Shown here: positions 46,290-58,165 of the stretch, one piece after another | How the letters are laid out: the number at the start of each line of letters is the position of its first letter | Position numbering within the stretch: the first letter of the stretch is position 1 | NCBI RefSeq assembly: GCF_040712315.1 | Contig: NC_134013.1 | Location: forward strand, 88,914,001-88,978,000 | Direction of reading: 5' to 3' | Source: Castanea sativa | Taxonomy: Eukaryota; Streptophyta; Magnoliopsida; Fagales; Fagaceae | DNA length: 64,000 bases | Translations under genes and position numbers: made by a program | Notes under the pieces: generated by a model | Databases searched by the model: none | Told to the model about the DNA's origin: nothing | The model's input: only the letters and a program-made list of their open reading frames with translations

Positions 46290-46903
46290 TTGCCAAAGAG
46301 AAGCCGATCTAACCCAATCCAGCTGCATGCATAGAGTCCTTGAACCAAAAGCATGCACCCATGTCTTTGAAAACATTCTTGATCTACTGTTGGAACCTGA
46401 AAAACCTGACGAAACCGGAGCTCCAAAATTACCCAATCGATCTGAAATACTTTAGGTGAATAGTCATTGATGCTCTGAAATGATTTTGGTAGATAGAAGA
46501 GTTTTTACCATCAAAACAAGATTACACACTCGTGGTTGAAGAAGAAGAAGCTCGTGGTTGACGAAAAATAATCGGTTGGAGAAGAAAAGCCAAAGACAGG
46601 TATTTTCTCTCTGTGATGAGAATGTGAAAAATAAATGGTGGAGGAAGTAGCACTATAGTAGTACATAGCTATAAAATGTGGTTTGTCTATGTTTAACTCC
46701 AAAAAAAATAAAAGATTAAAACAAAATAAAGGAGAATAAAATAATGAATAAATAATGAATGAAGAAATAATATTTAAATCAAATAAAGTAAGGGTAGAGA
46801 GTTTGTTGAAAAGTGTATATGTAAAAGTGAGTAGGTAAAAGTTAAAAGTAACTATTTATTCTCCAAACAATACAAAAAATTGGTGAAACCGCTAGAAATG
46901 CTC
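45701..46903. mobile_element. TIR element, copy 2
   Basis: Ends GAGCATCTCCAATAGAC and, inverted, GAGCATTTCTAGCGG. It matches 27826-29424 without the captured fragment. A (CT)n run lies at 46238-46285; the frames over it are artefacts. Confidence 0.65.
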
Positions 46904-47104
46904 TAACTCTACTCTTTCTTTTGCTACAATATTTTTAACAAAAACAAAATCTAACAAGTTTATCTAACTTTTAGTTTTTATCTATCATACTTTGACTTTT
47001 AATTTTTATTTATCATTCTTTTAGCAAGAAGTCAAAAAAAAAAGAAGAAGATAAACTATTCCTTAACAGATACATAAAATGATTATATATAATTTATAAA
47101 AAAA

Positions 47105-47290
47105 TAATGTTACAGACACAAACTATTTTATAACATTTTTATAAATTGTTGATGTGGCTTTAGCATTTTCCAAAAAATTATTGTAAGTAAAAATGTGATA
47201 TTAGTGATGGATCTATATTAGAACTAGTGAAAATTGATCATAGCAGCAATTTGTAAAAATATTGTAAAATAGTTTGTGTTTGTAACATTA
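47105..47290. mobile_element. MITE, family A copy 3
   Basis: Ends TAATGTTACAGACACAAACT and, inverted, TAATGTTACAAACACAAACT form clear TIRs. It is the segment paralog of 29594-29779. Confidence 0.75.
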
Positions 47291-47966
47291 TTTTTTATAA
47301 AATATTATACATTTATACCATTAAGATTACTTGCAGAACACCTAAAAGAGAACTTCATAACTCCACCAGTGGCGTTTGATGCGTATGAAATATAAAAAAT
47401 AAAGTATTTATATATTTGTATATTTAACTTTATTTTTATATTAATTTGTAATTGATTATAAATTATTTTTGTCTTATTGGTAATATATGTTATTTACGTG
47501 TATTAAGAGGGTGAGATCCGGATCTGGCGCGCAGTGAAAGAAAGAAACAGACAAAGACAGAGAAAAGAAAAGAAAATTAAAGATAAGTGGGGCCCGGTTC
47601 CTAAAAAAAAAAAAAAAGGAAGAAAGAAAAGTAAGGCCCAAGGATTAATCTGGCGTGGTTCGTCAAATCAAGCAAACGGGCATATCAACTGGAAGGAGCG
47701 TAAAGCATTAAAAATGAAAAATAAACAACCCTCGGGCATCAAAAAAGAAGGAGCGTAAAGCATTAAAAAGAAAAATAAACAATCCTTGTCCAACTTGGAT
47801 TACGAATGTGTCGGGCATATAAAAAAAAAGTTACTGCCGGACACATTCCATTTTTTTTTTTTTTTTTCGTTGGATGCCCGACACATTCTTTTTTTTTTTT
47901 TTTTTCATAAAACAAAAGAGAATGTGTTGAGTGATAACTTTTCTTTTATAAAGGCTTTAGATTATA

Positions 47967-49336
47967 TGTTATGATGTGTACTCTTAAATCCTATTGTATG
48001 ATGTTATGTATGACATTATATATGATATTGTGTTGTGATTAATAAAGTTATTTTATTATTATCTAAAATAATAGTAACATGAATATTTGGACATTAACAT
48101 ATAGTCCATGAGATGCATAGTATGTAATTTATGTGAATTAGTCACTAAAGATATAGATCACAAGTTTTTTGTAAATTCAGAATTTTGGTTAGTAGTCGGT
48201 GATAAAATTGGGCATTTCATCTGCGAAGACTATAACATATCAATTAAGATGATTTGTCTTAATTAAGGAAGTGGAGACTTTTAGTTGATATGTTTTAAGA
48301 GTTAAGACATATAAAACTGGACCGCTGTGAGATTTATTATTCTCCTAACGACTGTCAAATGAATAATAACCTCACGACTTCTATTTCCATGAACTTTTAA
48401 TCCAAGAGAATAATAGACCTGATCATGAGATGTATGTTACTTCGATATATCAGAAGTAAGATTTTAAGTCACGATCAAAATCTCAGTATGTTGGACAATC
48501 ACATTTAGTGTTGATAGAACATATATTCTCAAGATAAAATTCATAATCTCTTAACGGAGATATAAAATATTCCCTTGAGATAAGTTTAATGGGTTTGGTT
48601 ATTTATAGTGTTAGGCCTAACCACTTTAGTAAGGAGTTACTAAAGTATATATTTAAGAAATTGGATTTCATAAATATATAACGAATAACTTAAAGGATTA
48701 AATCGAGTACTCAAGGATTAAAGATGTAGTAATCTTCAAAGTGGCATTTTATTTTCATGACTTTGTATTACTATGAATATTGTATGAAGGAGTTGCATGT
48801 ATAATAAAGTCTTGGGATATAATTTATAAATAAGGTTTAGAGTGCAATTATATTTATATAGTGGTATTAAATATAATTAATGGTAATTTTGGACTTGTCA
48901 AGAGTTAGAGTTTTATTTGTTCCATTTTAGTCCTACTCCAAGCCACACACTAAAACCCAATTGGAAAGCTCCAAAAGGCCAACCCAATTAGATAATCAGT
49001 TAGATACAAAGGGAGAAACATACAGAATTTTAGAAAAAAACATTATTGTGAAATAGTATGTATGTGAGTGAAAGTCATTCTCTTATTCTCTCTTGGAAAC
49101 TAATTGAGAGACTACACTTTTTGGGCATTGAGTGGAATTGGAGTGAAGATTAAAAGTGTTCCCAAATACTTCTAATCTTTAGTTTTTGAATTTCACCACA
49201 CCAAAGTATGCTCTCTTGTTCTTGAATTTTGAAATTTATATAGTACATGTTATCAATCATGAATGAAGTAAATCCGTTCATATTTCGCTGCGTGTATTTG
49301 CATAAGATACAAATCTGTTATTCCATGTGTTTTTCC

Positions 49337-49337
<1 letters not shown>
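47967..49337 (+). repeat. solo LTR, family T (copy 2)
   Basis: About 1371 bp, starting TGTTATGATGTGTACTC and ending about ..GTGTTTTTCCA. It aligns along its length with 5820-7192 and 54845-56280. It sits exactly at the end of duplicated segment copy 2. The target duplication is unclear because a TA microsatellite (49341-49383) grew at the right boundary. Confidence 0.75.

Positions 49338-49340
<3 letters not shown>

Positions 49341-49383
<43 letters not shown>
49341..49383. repeat. (TA)n microsatellite
   Basis: About 21 TA units directly after the solo LTR. Confidence 0.95.
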
Positions 49384-49384
<1 letters not shown>

Positions 49385-49560
49385 CTGAAGTTTTTGAAAC
49401 TTTTACAATTTCTCATGTCAGCACAATATTAAAATAAAATTATCATTTTATTTAAATAAAATTAATTAACCTTTTTTTTTTTTGTGAAATTTCGTTACGT
49501 ACTAAAATCCTTTTGAAACAAAGTTACTAGAAATCCATATAAAATACTTTTGCCGACTTA

Positions 49561-49720
49561 AGCACTCCAAGTCCTACTTGGATGCCTATAAAAAAAAAAA
49601 AAAAAGTTCCTACTTGGATTCCATAATTATGCAATCCAAGTCCTACTTGGATGCCTATAAAAAAAAAAAAAAAAAAGTTCCTACTTGGATTCCATAATTA
49701 TGCAATCCAAGTCCTACTTG
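49561..49720. repeat. 69-71 bp tandem repeat with internal A tracts
   Basis: The unit is CCAAGTCCTACTTGGATGCC, then TATA, an A run of about 15-17, then GTTCCTACTTGGATTCCATA and ATTATGCAAT. Starts lie at 49567, 49636 and 49707. The third copy runs into the SINE at CCTACTTGGTGCAATGG. Confidence 0.85.
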
Positions 49721-49850
49721 GTGCAATGGTCACTCTACATAAGTGCTTGTGGGTGTGAGGGGTAAGGGCTGGGGTTTAAGTCTTTAAGAGGGAGCTCACA
49801 CACATATACACTTAGATTAGGCTAAAGTAGAATTTCTATCTTGTATAAAA
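49708..49850 (+). mobile_element. tRNA-derived SINE, family S1 copy 3
   Basis: TACTTGGTGCAATGGTCACTC (A-box region), GGGGTTTAAGTCTTT (B-box region), CACACACATATACACTTAGA and the TCTATCTTGTAT-A end match 12338-12491. Confidence 0.75.
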
Positions 49851-50223
49851 AAAATATTTTTTATTTTAAATTACTTTATACTTTATTTTATGTGATAATG
49901 TTATAGTTGAAGTAGATAACTACACTTTATCATCTAATTAAGATATCAATTAGTTTTTGGTATACACAAAATTTGAACCAATTAATTCAAAAATATGTAC
50001 CCATTGCCCACTAGTAGGATTCCAATCCATGTTCGACATTCAACCACCAAATAAAAAATGTAATGATCGAACTAACTAGAACCTAATAAATTAGATTATT
50101 CTAAAAATTAATAAATCACTTGATATTTTGGTAATTGATCAATAGTCTTGTACTACAAAAGGCATTTCTCGGTATTTCCAATTAAGATGGCTCAAATTCT
50201 CATTTCCTTAACTACTATATTAT
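49851..50223. other. AT-rich spacer, no gene seen
   Basis: No frame or repeat structure of note was found. Confidence 0.6.
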
Positions 50224-50228
50224 AATAT

Positions 50229-51025
50229 TGTGGGAGGGAAGAACCCGAGGAGCAAAAGCACATGGTATCAGTACATTCTGAGGAATCAATTGGGCCTTGC
50301 TTGTCATCGAATTAGGTCCAACTCGGACGAGATAGCCAAACACCAAAACCCAAGAAGATGGTGAAATCTGAGAAGCATGAGGAGAAAGCTTACCTCGGGG
50401 AACCAAAGTCCCAACCCAAAGCTATAAATGCTCGAGGAAGAAAGTAGAGACGTGTAAGTAAAGAAGAGGGGAAGTTTCGAGATAAAGTACCCATCACCCC
50501 GCATTAAATGCACAGTACCAACTCAGTTTGCCATATTTAATGGTAGAATGACCCCTTAACAGTGCTTTTACAGCTTGCAACCTACTCCATCACCACCAGC
50601 AAGACATTGAGGGGACAAGTATCCAAGTAAGGATTCATGGTAGCCTAAGTGGAGGGTTGTGTTGAGGTCCCAACTACTATATAAAGGAAAGATGCTCCCA
50701 TAGGAAAGAGGACAGAAAAAATAGAAAAGAAAAGGAGAAAGGACAGTGATAAGATTTGTAACCGAGAATTGAGTAATATATGGACGAGTGTTCATCGGAC
50801 GAATGTAAGGAAGAGTTAATACAGATTTTTTTCCTTTCTTATTGGTATTCTCTCATATTTTTATTGACCTAAGAATTGGACTTCTCTTTAAATTCCCTAA
50901 TGAAACCATTAGGGCCTAAAAAAGTTGAGCTTGGCAACCTACCTCTAAAAAATTAATTGTATTGGGCCTCCACACAGTAGTTACTCACCTAACTTAGGTT
51001 GGGCTACGAAGATCTGTCCCTTACA
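50229..51025 (+). repeat. solo Gypsy-type LTR with perfect target duplication
   Basis: A 797-bp LTR, TGTGGGAGGGAAG..GTCCCTTACA. AATAT flanks it on both sides (50224-50228 and 51026-51030). The TATA box CTACTATATAAAGG is at 50671-50684. There is no internal region. The minus-strand frames inside it are shadows. Confidence 0.9.
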
Positions 51026-51030
51026 AATAT

Positions 51031-51044
51031 ATATACATATATAC

Positions 51045-51110
<66 letters not shown>
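51031..51110. repeat. (TA)n / (TACA)n microsatellite
   Basis: Simple repeat beginning right at the solo-LTR target duplication. Confidence 0.95.
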
Positions 51111-51112
<2 letters not shown>

Positions 51113-51412
51113 AAATTGAGTGCAATATGGTAAATCATCTCAACAATTAATGATATGGGTTCAAGTGACAACATAGTGATAATAGTATCATTCATGGTGT
51201 TGTATGCATGTGGTTTAGACAAAATCTAAAATACTCGAAACTTTATGAGTGCAAATTTAAATATTTATTTTGATTTTGAACCCTTAAACTGCAAATTTCA
51301 ATTATATATATATAAACTATATTGAAATTTTCACTCTTAAATTTTAGGATAATTTCAATTTTGCTTTTGAAAATTTCAAAATTTGGATCTATACCTCTAA
51401 CATTATACATGA

Positions 51413-51440
51413 CTAGTATATAACCCATGCTTATGCACGG
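51413..51440 (-). other. Helitron-like 3' terminus
   Basis: On the minus strand CCGTGCATAAGCATGG forms a hairpin (one mismatch), followed by GTTATATA and CTAG|T. The other end was not located. It could be a truncated element. Confidence 0.4.
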
Positions 51441-51945
51441 TAATGATGAATTGTAGTGGTGCTATTGATGTTAGTTTGAGTTATAAAACATACAGGGTAT
51501 TAGCTCAACCAAGACATTTGGAGGTACTAAAATAATTTTTTCTTGCGATTTTCATGATATTGGTTACGCCAAGTTTCCCATTATACTGCTATTATGTATA
51601 TAATTTTTAAAAATTACTATTGGATACTACATATAAAATATCAATTGATAATCATTGTTCGTGAAATTCTACTAAATACAATACAAAATAAAAGAATAAA
51701 TTAGTTCAATAGTATCTCTTAAATTGAGTGGGGATAGATGCATAGGATTATTCAACTCAATTACAATTTGTTACATTAAAGATCCTAGCATACAAAATAT
51801 CTTAATAGAAACAGTATAAAAAATATGCTTACTAGTTCAAAGAAAAAATAACAACAAAAATTTAAACAATTTAATTTGTATAGAAAGCTAACAAAAACAA
51901 AATTCAATTTTGAATCTAATTAATTAAACTATATATTGTCATGGA

Positions 51946-52014
<69 letters not shown>

Positions 52015-53340
52015 TTGGTTTTTTATGATTTACTTATATTGAACCCTTCGTTTTCTACATTGAATCCTTCGTTTTCTACATTGAATTAGTAACTCACTTG
52101 GCATAAAAATTTAAAAACTTACATTAGATAAGACACGTGATGCAAAATTAAACTTTAATTGAATTTCAATTTTTTCATTGAATTAACTAACTTGGCACAA
52201 AAACTTGAACCTCTACTTTTACCCTCTGCCCTCTACATCCCACAAACATTTATATTTGTGAACTGACCATCGCATCAAGCGCTATATATATATATATATA
52301 TATATATATCTATGGATTTAAGTTTTTACATCAATGTGTAGTAATGAGGTGTCTGTTAAATGTCGCTAAGCTCAAAATAATGCCATCCTTTTATTCAAAA
52401 CCACATTGTTTTAATCATTAGTTTACAATTTACTCATTTAAATTTTGGTTAACTTTGATTTTGCCGCAGTCGAAAATTCAAATGAATTGTTTGAACACGA
52501 TAAAAGTAAGAAAAGTGGTACAACTGCTAAAAAGAACCATTTAAGGTACCGCTTGACCAGTTGACTGTGCTCGTCATTCCTAGTCACATAGTAAAAAATC
52601 AAAGCAAAAAACCTTAAAGGGTTGAATTGAAACTTGGACAAAGTTAGATGGTATGATTTGTAATTTAGTCAAATTTTGACAAGACCAAAATGAAGCTAAT
52701 CTTAAAGCTAGAGACCAAAAATATATTTAAGTGTAATTTTTATTATATATTTTATTATTCAATTTCAATTATCCAATTTAAAATATTTTATTAGTTTGCA
52801 TTTTTTTTTTGTGAAACAAACATACACATAAGAGGGAGAGAAAAAGGTTCTAGTACAATGGCATATTACAAATTTCATTTAAAAGCCATAGTAAGTTTTA
52901 ACAGAGTGTAGTGAGCGTAGCATATGTTTTGAATGTTGGATTTAATTTAAATTGAGCACCATGTGAATTAACATAAGCGTCAATAACTTTTTAATTTTTT
53001 AACAAGAACTATCAAAACATACGGCATTCCATAAAATAAAATAAAAAACCATTCACGGCATACTTTCACCATGGTAGACTAATAGACTATGACTAAATTT
53101 ACATTGTTAACATAAATTTGCTCTAAGTGAAATTCTATAACCAATGTTTCAGGACATCTATCTTTTTTTTATATAGAAGAATTGGGGGAAAAAAAGTATT
53201 CGTAGTGTAGGCTACTCCATCAATAATTAAAAACTCAAAACATAACACACAATATGGTTTCATTTGAACTAGTTTTATTTTTTCATATTCATTTCAACAT
53301 AACAACATGAGGTAGGATTTTCATCTCATCTTAATAGTTT
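51441..53340. other. AT-rich intergenic DNA with microsatellites
   Basis: (TA)n runs occur at 51950-52011 and 52283-52309, and a 20-bp tandem (CCTTCGTTTTCTACATTGAA, twice) at 52046-52085. No gene was seen. The last ~100 bp resemble the sequence downstream of the second DEFL gene (58740-58790). Confidence 0.6.
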
Positions 53341-53348
53341 CATATCCT

Positions 53349-53583
53349 CTATATATGGTAATGGCAACAACAAGTGTTTTTATCGATGCAATAACCAGAA
53401 AAACTTTCACCAATTTGTGAAATGCAGTTAGTGATGCATGCGGTAACGTTCTTTGAACAGTTCACAATCTTGACAATAATATCGGAAGGGCATTCCTGGC
53501 TCTCCACCTCTCTCATAGGACCTGTTTTCAAAACCAAGATAAAAGGAAAGCCCATTAAATTGGTACACCCATGTTTTCAAAAT

Positions 53584-53640
<57 letters not shown>

Positions 53641-56416
53641 TCTTTGATGGGCCAAATAAAATTTAAGAAAATGAAGTTTTATATAGGCTTTGTACTAAAC
53701 CATTAGGTAATTTAACAATCAGCCAAACAGTAACATATTCTAAGCAAAGAAAAATTAATACTATACATTATAGGTTTGACTTGATGGTAATTTACAAGTA
53801 TGAACGGAATCCCATAATTTTATTTTTTAACTCAAAAAAAGTGTTCAATTCTATATGGTTTTGTTTTTAAAGGGAAGCTCTCTTAACTAAAAAATTCTCT
53901 CTCAAAAAAAAAAAAAACTTTTAGTTAAAATTATCAAATGCAAATTCTTATGGCTGAATTAATTATTCATGCTTTATAAATCTAAGACTATAATGCAGTT
54001 TTACTATTATTTGCCAAATACTCAAAACTAGGGCTGTCCAAGCAAACCGGTCATCCGACGGAACTGACCAAACCGACTGCCAATGGCCTAAGCCAATACA
54101 TTCGTCCGTCGGCTACAAGTCCAGTCTCTCGAAAACCGACTTTGGTGAGTCGAGTGGCGAGTATCCTCCACCAAAACCCAAGCTACCCGACCTAACCAAA
54201 AATTGAACTATCGTGACTATTGGATTCTACCTAGATCTAACGATTTTTAAACCTTCACCATTTAGATCCTGCCATGTTTGGCCTTTCTTTGCTTAGATTT
54301 GCTCAAATTTGGCGATTTTTGCTTAGATATACTTAGATCCAACGACGTTTTGCTTAGATCCAATGAGTTTTAGCACAGATCCATTAAAAATCCAACCAAA
54401 TCTTTCTCTCCTTTGCTCAAATCTGGTGAAGATCTACCACCACCACCACTCCATTGGTTCAACCAAATTGGCCGATCATCTGCTAGAGCCTGATCCGACT
54501 CAACCTACGGTGGTTGCGAGTCGTCAGTTCTTCCACTCGATCTGAGCGAGTCAAGTGGCAGGTTGATCTCAAACTCGATCCACTTGACCCGTGGACAGTC
54601 CTACTCAAAACACACTAAATAACTGTTTACATAAAACTCTATTTCTCAAAAGCTTTATAATAAAATCTCTACTTTTTTACAGAAAAATGTCAAAGAACAC
54701 GATGAAGACAATGGATTGCCTAGAAAACAAAAACAAAATAAAATTATAACATCCTTACACTCCAAACATTTTCTTTCTTATTTATTTAAATGTTAGACCT
54801 GTTTTCTAAACTTTGACTTGTCCACAATCATATATAGACTATAATGTTAGGATTAGTACCCTTAAATCCTATTGTATGATGCTATGTATGATATTATGTA
54901 TGACATTATGTGTGACATGATGTATGACTTAATATTGTATTTGATAAAGTTATTTTATTATTATCTAAAATAGTGGTTACGTGAATATGGGACATCATCA
55001 TATAGTCCATGAGATGCATTGTATGTGATTTATGTGAAAAGTCACAGAAGATGTAAATCACAAGTTCTTTGTAAACTCAGAATTAATAGTTCGTAGTCGG
55101 TGATGAAATTGGGCATTTCATCTGCGAAGACTATAACGTGTCAACTAAGATGATTTGTCTTGATCATGGAAGTGGAAGCTTCTAGTTGATATGTTGATAT
55201 GTTTTAAGAGTTAAAACATATTGAACAGGACCGCTGTGAGATTTATTATTCTTCTAAAGACTGTCAAATGAATAATAAATTTCACGACTTCTATTTGCAT
55301 GAACTCTTAATCCTGAGAGAATAATGGACCTGATCATGAAGTGTAGGTTGCTTTGATATATCAGGAGTGAGATCTGAAATAACGGTCAAAACCTCAGTAT
55401 GTTGGGCAGCCATATTTAGTGTTGATGGAACATATATTCTCAAGATGGAATTCATAGTCTCTTGATAGAGATATAAAATATTCCCTTGAGATAAGTTTAA
55501 TGGTTTCAGTTATTCAGAGAGTTAGGCCTAACCACTTTAGTAAGAAATTACTAAAGTATATATTTATGAAATTGGATTTCATAAATATATAATGAATAAC
55601 TTTAAAGAATTAAACCGGGTACTCAAGGATAAGATGTAGTAATTTACAAAGTGGCAGTCTATATTTATGACTTTGTGTTACTACGAATATTTTATGAAGG
55701 GGTTACGTGTATAATAAAGTCTTGGGATATAATTTATTAATAAGGCCTAGAGTGCAATTATATTTATATAGTGGTATTAAATATAATTAATGGTAACTTT
55801 GGACTTGTCAAGAGTTGACGGAAAAGCCCAAGGCCCATTGGAGCTAGTGTCTTATTGGTCCCTTTTGGTCCCACTCCAAGCCACACACTAAAGCCCAATT
55901 GGAAAGGCCCAATAGGCCAACCCAATTAGATAATCAGTTAGTTATAAAGGGAGAAATATACAGAATTTTTATTAGAAGAGTTTAGAAAAGAAAAAGAAAC
56001 GGTGTGTGAGAGAGTGTGAGACACACTTTCATTCTCCCTTTGAAAAACTGATTGAGAGACCACACATCTTGGGCGTAAAGTGGAATTGGAGTGAAGATTA
56101 AAAGTGTTCCCAAGTGCTTCTAATCTTTGTTTTGAATTTCTCCACACCAAGGTACGCTATCTTGTTCTTAAATTCTGAAATTTACATAGTACACGTTATC
56201 AATCATGAATGAAATAGACCCTAGTTCGTCGCTTCCGCTATGGGTTTTGCATGAGATGCAAAACCAGAATTTTTCCTTCATATAACATATTACCACCCAA
56301 CACTTCAAAAATAGAAAGAACTTCCTTTGCCAAAATGAGAGACTGAGAAATGAATTACCATTTGAACAAAATAAGAAAAACACCATAAGAAGAGAGAAAA
56401 CTGAAAACCACTTCAT
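53349..56416 (-). CDS. defensin-like (DEFL) cysteine-rich secreted peptide, gene A
   Basis: Two exons: 56359-56416 and 53349-53521. The donor is AAATG|GTAATT and the acceptor GGTTTTGAAAACAG|; both are phase 1 and the joined frame encodes 76 aa ending TAG. Exon 1 encodes a hydrophobic signal peptide (MKWFSVFSLLMVFFLFCSN). The mature part has eight cysteines spaced C-x10-C-x6-C-x3-C-x11-C-x5-CCC. This contains the C-x3-C and C-x-C pairs of the cysteine-stabilised alpha-beta fold of plant defensin-like/LCR peptides. Such peptides are secreted and act in defence or reproductive signalling; this one's role is unknown. A TATA box (TTATAAATAATGAG, about 56490-56503) is shared with gene B. The 2.8-kb intron holds a solo LTR, a hAT-like element and a TA run. 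Paralogous to 58790-61199. Confidence 0.8.
53586..53636. repeat. (TA)n microsatellite in DEFL A intron
   Basis: About 25 TA units, 65 bp upstream of the acceptor site of DEFL gene A. The corresponding place in gene B has no such run. Confidence 0.95.
54029..54602. mobile_element. hAT-like element, 574 bp, in DEFL A intron
   Basis: The ends TAGGGCTGTCCA and, inverted, AGGACTGTCCA are TIRs. ACTCAAAAC flanks both sides (54020-54028 and 54603-54611). The TAGGG end fits hAT, which makes 8-bp duplications; a 9-bp duplication would fit Mutator, so the superfamily is uncertain. It has no transposase. The collinear part of the DEFL B intron lacks it. Confidence 0.75.
54845..56280 (+). repeat. solo LTR, family T (copy 3), in DEFL A intron
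   Basis: A 1436-bp LTR, TGTTAGGATTAG..TTTTTCCTTCA, with a perfect TATAA target duplication (54840-54844 and 56281-56285). It fixes the boundaries of the family. It lies 79 bp downstream of the splice donor of DEFL gene A, in antisense orientation to the gene. Confidence 0.92.
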
Positions 56417-56612
56417 CTTGAAATTTTATTTTATTTTATTTTTTTCAAATGCACGTTAGTGTTTTGCAAGCTTTCAACTTCAATAGTCTCATTATTTATA
56501 AGTCAATGCTAATTGATGCTAATTAATTTCATTTATGTGGTATTTTTCAATTATGGCATCTTGTTTTAAAATTTCTCAACTAATTTATTGTCAAGTTTGG
56601 ACTATTATGGCC

Positions 56613-56745
56613 GTGGGTTCCAGCTAGCTCAACTGGTAAAGTTTCTGATGGTTGAATAAGAGATTTGAGGTTCAATCTCCGCCTACACCAAAAACTGATT
56701 GGTGTCTTGGTCTGATGATAAAGAGCTATTTTTTATATAAAAAAA
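56613..56745 (+). mobile_element. tRNA-derived SINE, family S2 copy 1
   Basis: It starts GTGGGTTCCAGCTAGCTCAA, with A-box TAGCTCAACTGG and B-box GGTTCAATCTC, followed by ACCAAAAACTGATTGGTGTC and an A-rich tail. A ~20-bp target duplication flanks it (AAGTTTGGACTATTATGGCC at 56593-56612; the 56746-56765 copy differs at two bases). It lies just upstream of DEFL gene A. Confidence 0.9.
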
Positions 56746-56827
56746 AAGTTTGGGTTATTATGGCCAAATTAGTTGGCAAATTTAATATAATCTTAGTACA
56801 TCATTTTTTAATAAATTAGATATAAAG

Positions 56828-57006
56828 TAATGCTGGAAATACAAACTCCTTTACAATTTTTTTTTTACAAATTATTAATGTAGTGAGTGTTTATTTATAA
56901 ATGATAAAGTGATAGTAGTTGTTGGCCTAGATGAAAACCAATAAGAAGTTGGCCACAACAACATTTTGTAAAAATGCTGTAAAATAGTTTGTAATTAAAA
57001 GTGTTA
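56828..57006. mobile_element. MITE, family A copy 4
   Basis: It starts TAATGCTGGAAATACAAACT and ends GTTTGTAATTAAAAGTGTTA. Its interior, with GTTGGCCACAACAACATTTT, matches 3999-4178. Confidence 0.65.
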
Positions 57007-57165
57007 CGTCTACAATATTTTCACAATAAATCATAGGTGATTAGTTGTTATTGGTTCTAATTTGAACTTATCATTGAAATTACTATTTTGCCTCACCACT
57101 AGTAACATGTAATAACCTGTCACTTAGAATTTGTTGTGAAAATGTTGTGGACATAGTATTTCATA
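57007..57165. mobile_element. MITE, family B
   Basis: CTACAATATTTTCACAATAAA at the left, and GTTGTGAAAATGTTGTGGACATAG at the right, are inverse to each other. Relatives lie at about 26604-26762, 44397-44563 and 58025-58165. Confidence 0.65.
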
Positions 57166-57169
57166 TAAT

Positions 57170-58020
57170 TTTAACCTATGATTAGGCTAAGACATCATCA
57201 TATCATATATCATATACCATGTAATAAAAATTGGTTTAGAAGTCGTGGTTGCGGCAAATGAATGTCATGATAAATTGCTAAATGGTTGCACCAAATTGCA
57301 AAGAATTTTCCTCTTCTTCATTATCAATTCTATGGACATAAGCAAAGACTTAATTGTTGATATCAAAAAAAAAAAAAAAAAAAATTCTACACTTATTTAA
57401 ATCTACCACTTGGGTATATTGCTTTTAAGAATAATTTTTACGAATAATTTTTCATTAACATTATTTAAAAAAAAAAATTGTTCATATCTACTTTTATCTT
57501 CTTTCTTCTAAATTTTAACAGAGTGCTCATCGATAACTTTTTTATTGAGATAGATGGAAGATTGTTTTGGTTAAGAAATCAGAAAATGCTAAGCATTATC
57601 CAATTTTATCATTGAATTGAATTATAGACTTCTAATCTACGCTTGAATTGGATTCTATTAGCTAGTTCCATTTCAAGCCCAAATATCCAAATATCCAATA
57701 TTAACAATAATATAACCCAAGCAGACACAAGCTATACCAAATAATTTTAGCTTATGAGAGACTCAATTATGTATCAGTGATTTTTTTGGGTATATTACAT
57801 TTTAAATCCTATATTTTAAGGATAGTTTTCAAATTAAAACCTACAATTTCAAAAAAAAAAAAAACAGACTATTACTAATTAAACCTTTTAGTTTCATTAG
57901 TTTCAAATGTATTCCAAAATAGATAGGGTATAAATTAATATGATTTTAAAAGTACTGATTTTATTTAAAATTAAAGAAACTATAGAGTTTAATTTATAAG
58001 AAAGTTAAACTTCAATGTTT
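57170..58020. other. AT-rich intergenic DNA, no gene seen
   Basis: An A run lies at 57366-57384. No coding frame or further element was recognised. Confidence 0.6.
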
Positions 58021-58024
58021 AATA

Positions 58025-58165
58025 GTAATTCTACATCCCAACATTTTCCCAACAAAATTTAGACGGTAATTTGTTATTGGCTCTCATCTAAATCCATTAT
58101 TGACTTCACATTTTACCTACTACTAATAATTTATCACTTAATATTTGTTGTAAAAATGTTTTATC
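58025..58165. mobile_element. MITE, family B, diverged
   Basis: It has CATTTTCCCAACAAAATTTA and TTGTTGTAAAAATGTTTTATC ends and the family middle (GTTATTGGCTCTCATCTAAAT). Confidence 0.5.

Larger units (their letters stand above)
43013..47960. repeat. duplicated segment, copy 2
   Basis: Collinear with 23895-30525. It starts GCGTAGGCATGCAATAAGC in the copia RNase H fragment and ends CTTTTATAAAGGCTTTAG at the solo LTR. It lacks the family C MITE pair, the 566-bp hAT element and the captured gene fragment of copy 1. Many point differences show the duplication is old. No gene is present. Confidence 0.85.

Noticed and set aside
51004..51222. Frame rich in Ile-Tyr (also 53428-53706)
   Set aside because: Produced by (TA)n repeats.
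56613..56745. Functional tRNA gene
   Set aside because: A and B boxes are present but the cloverleaf is degenerate, with a SINE body, an A-rich tail and long target duplications.
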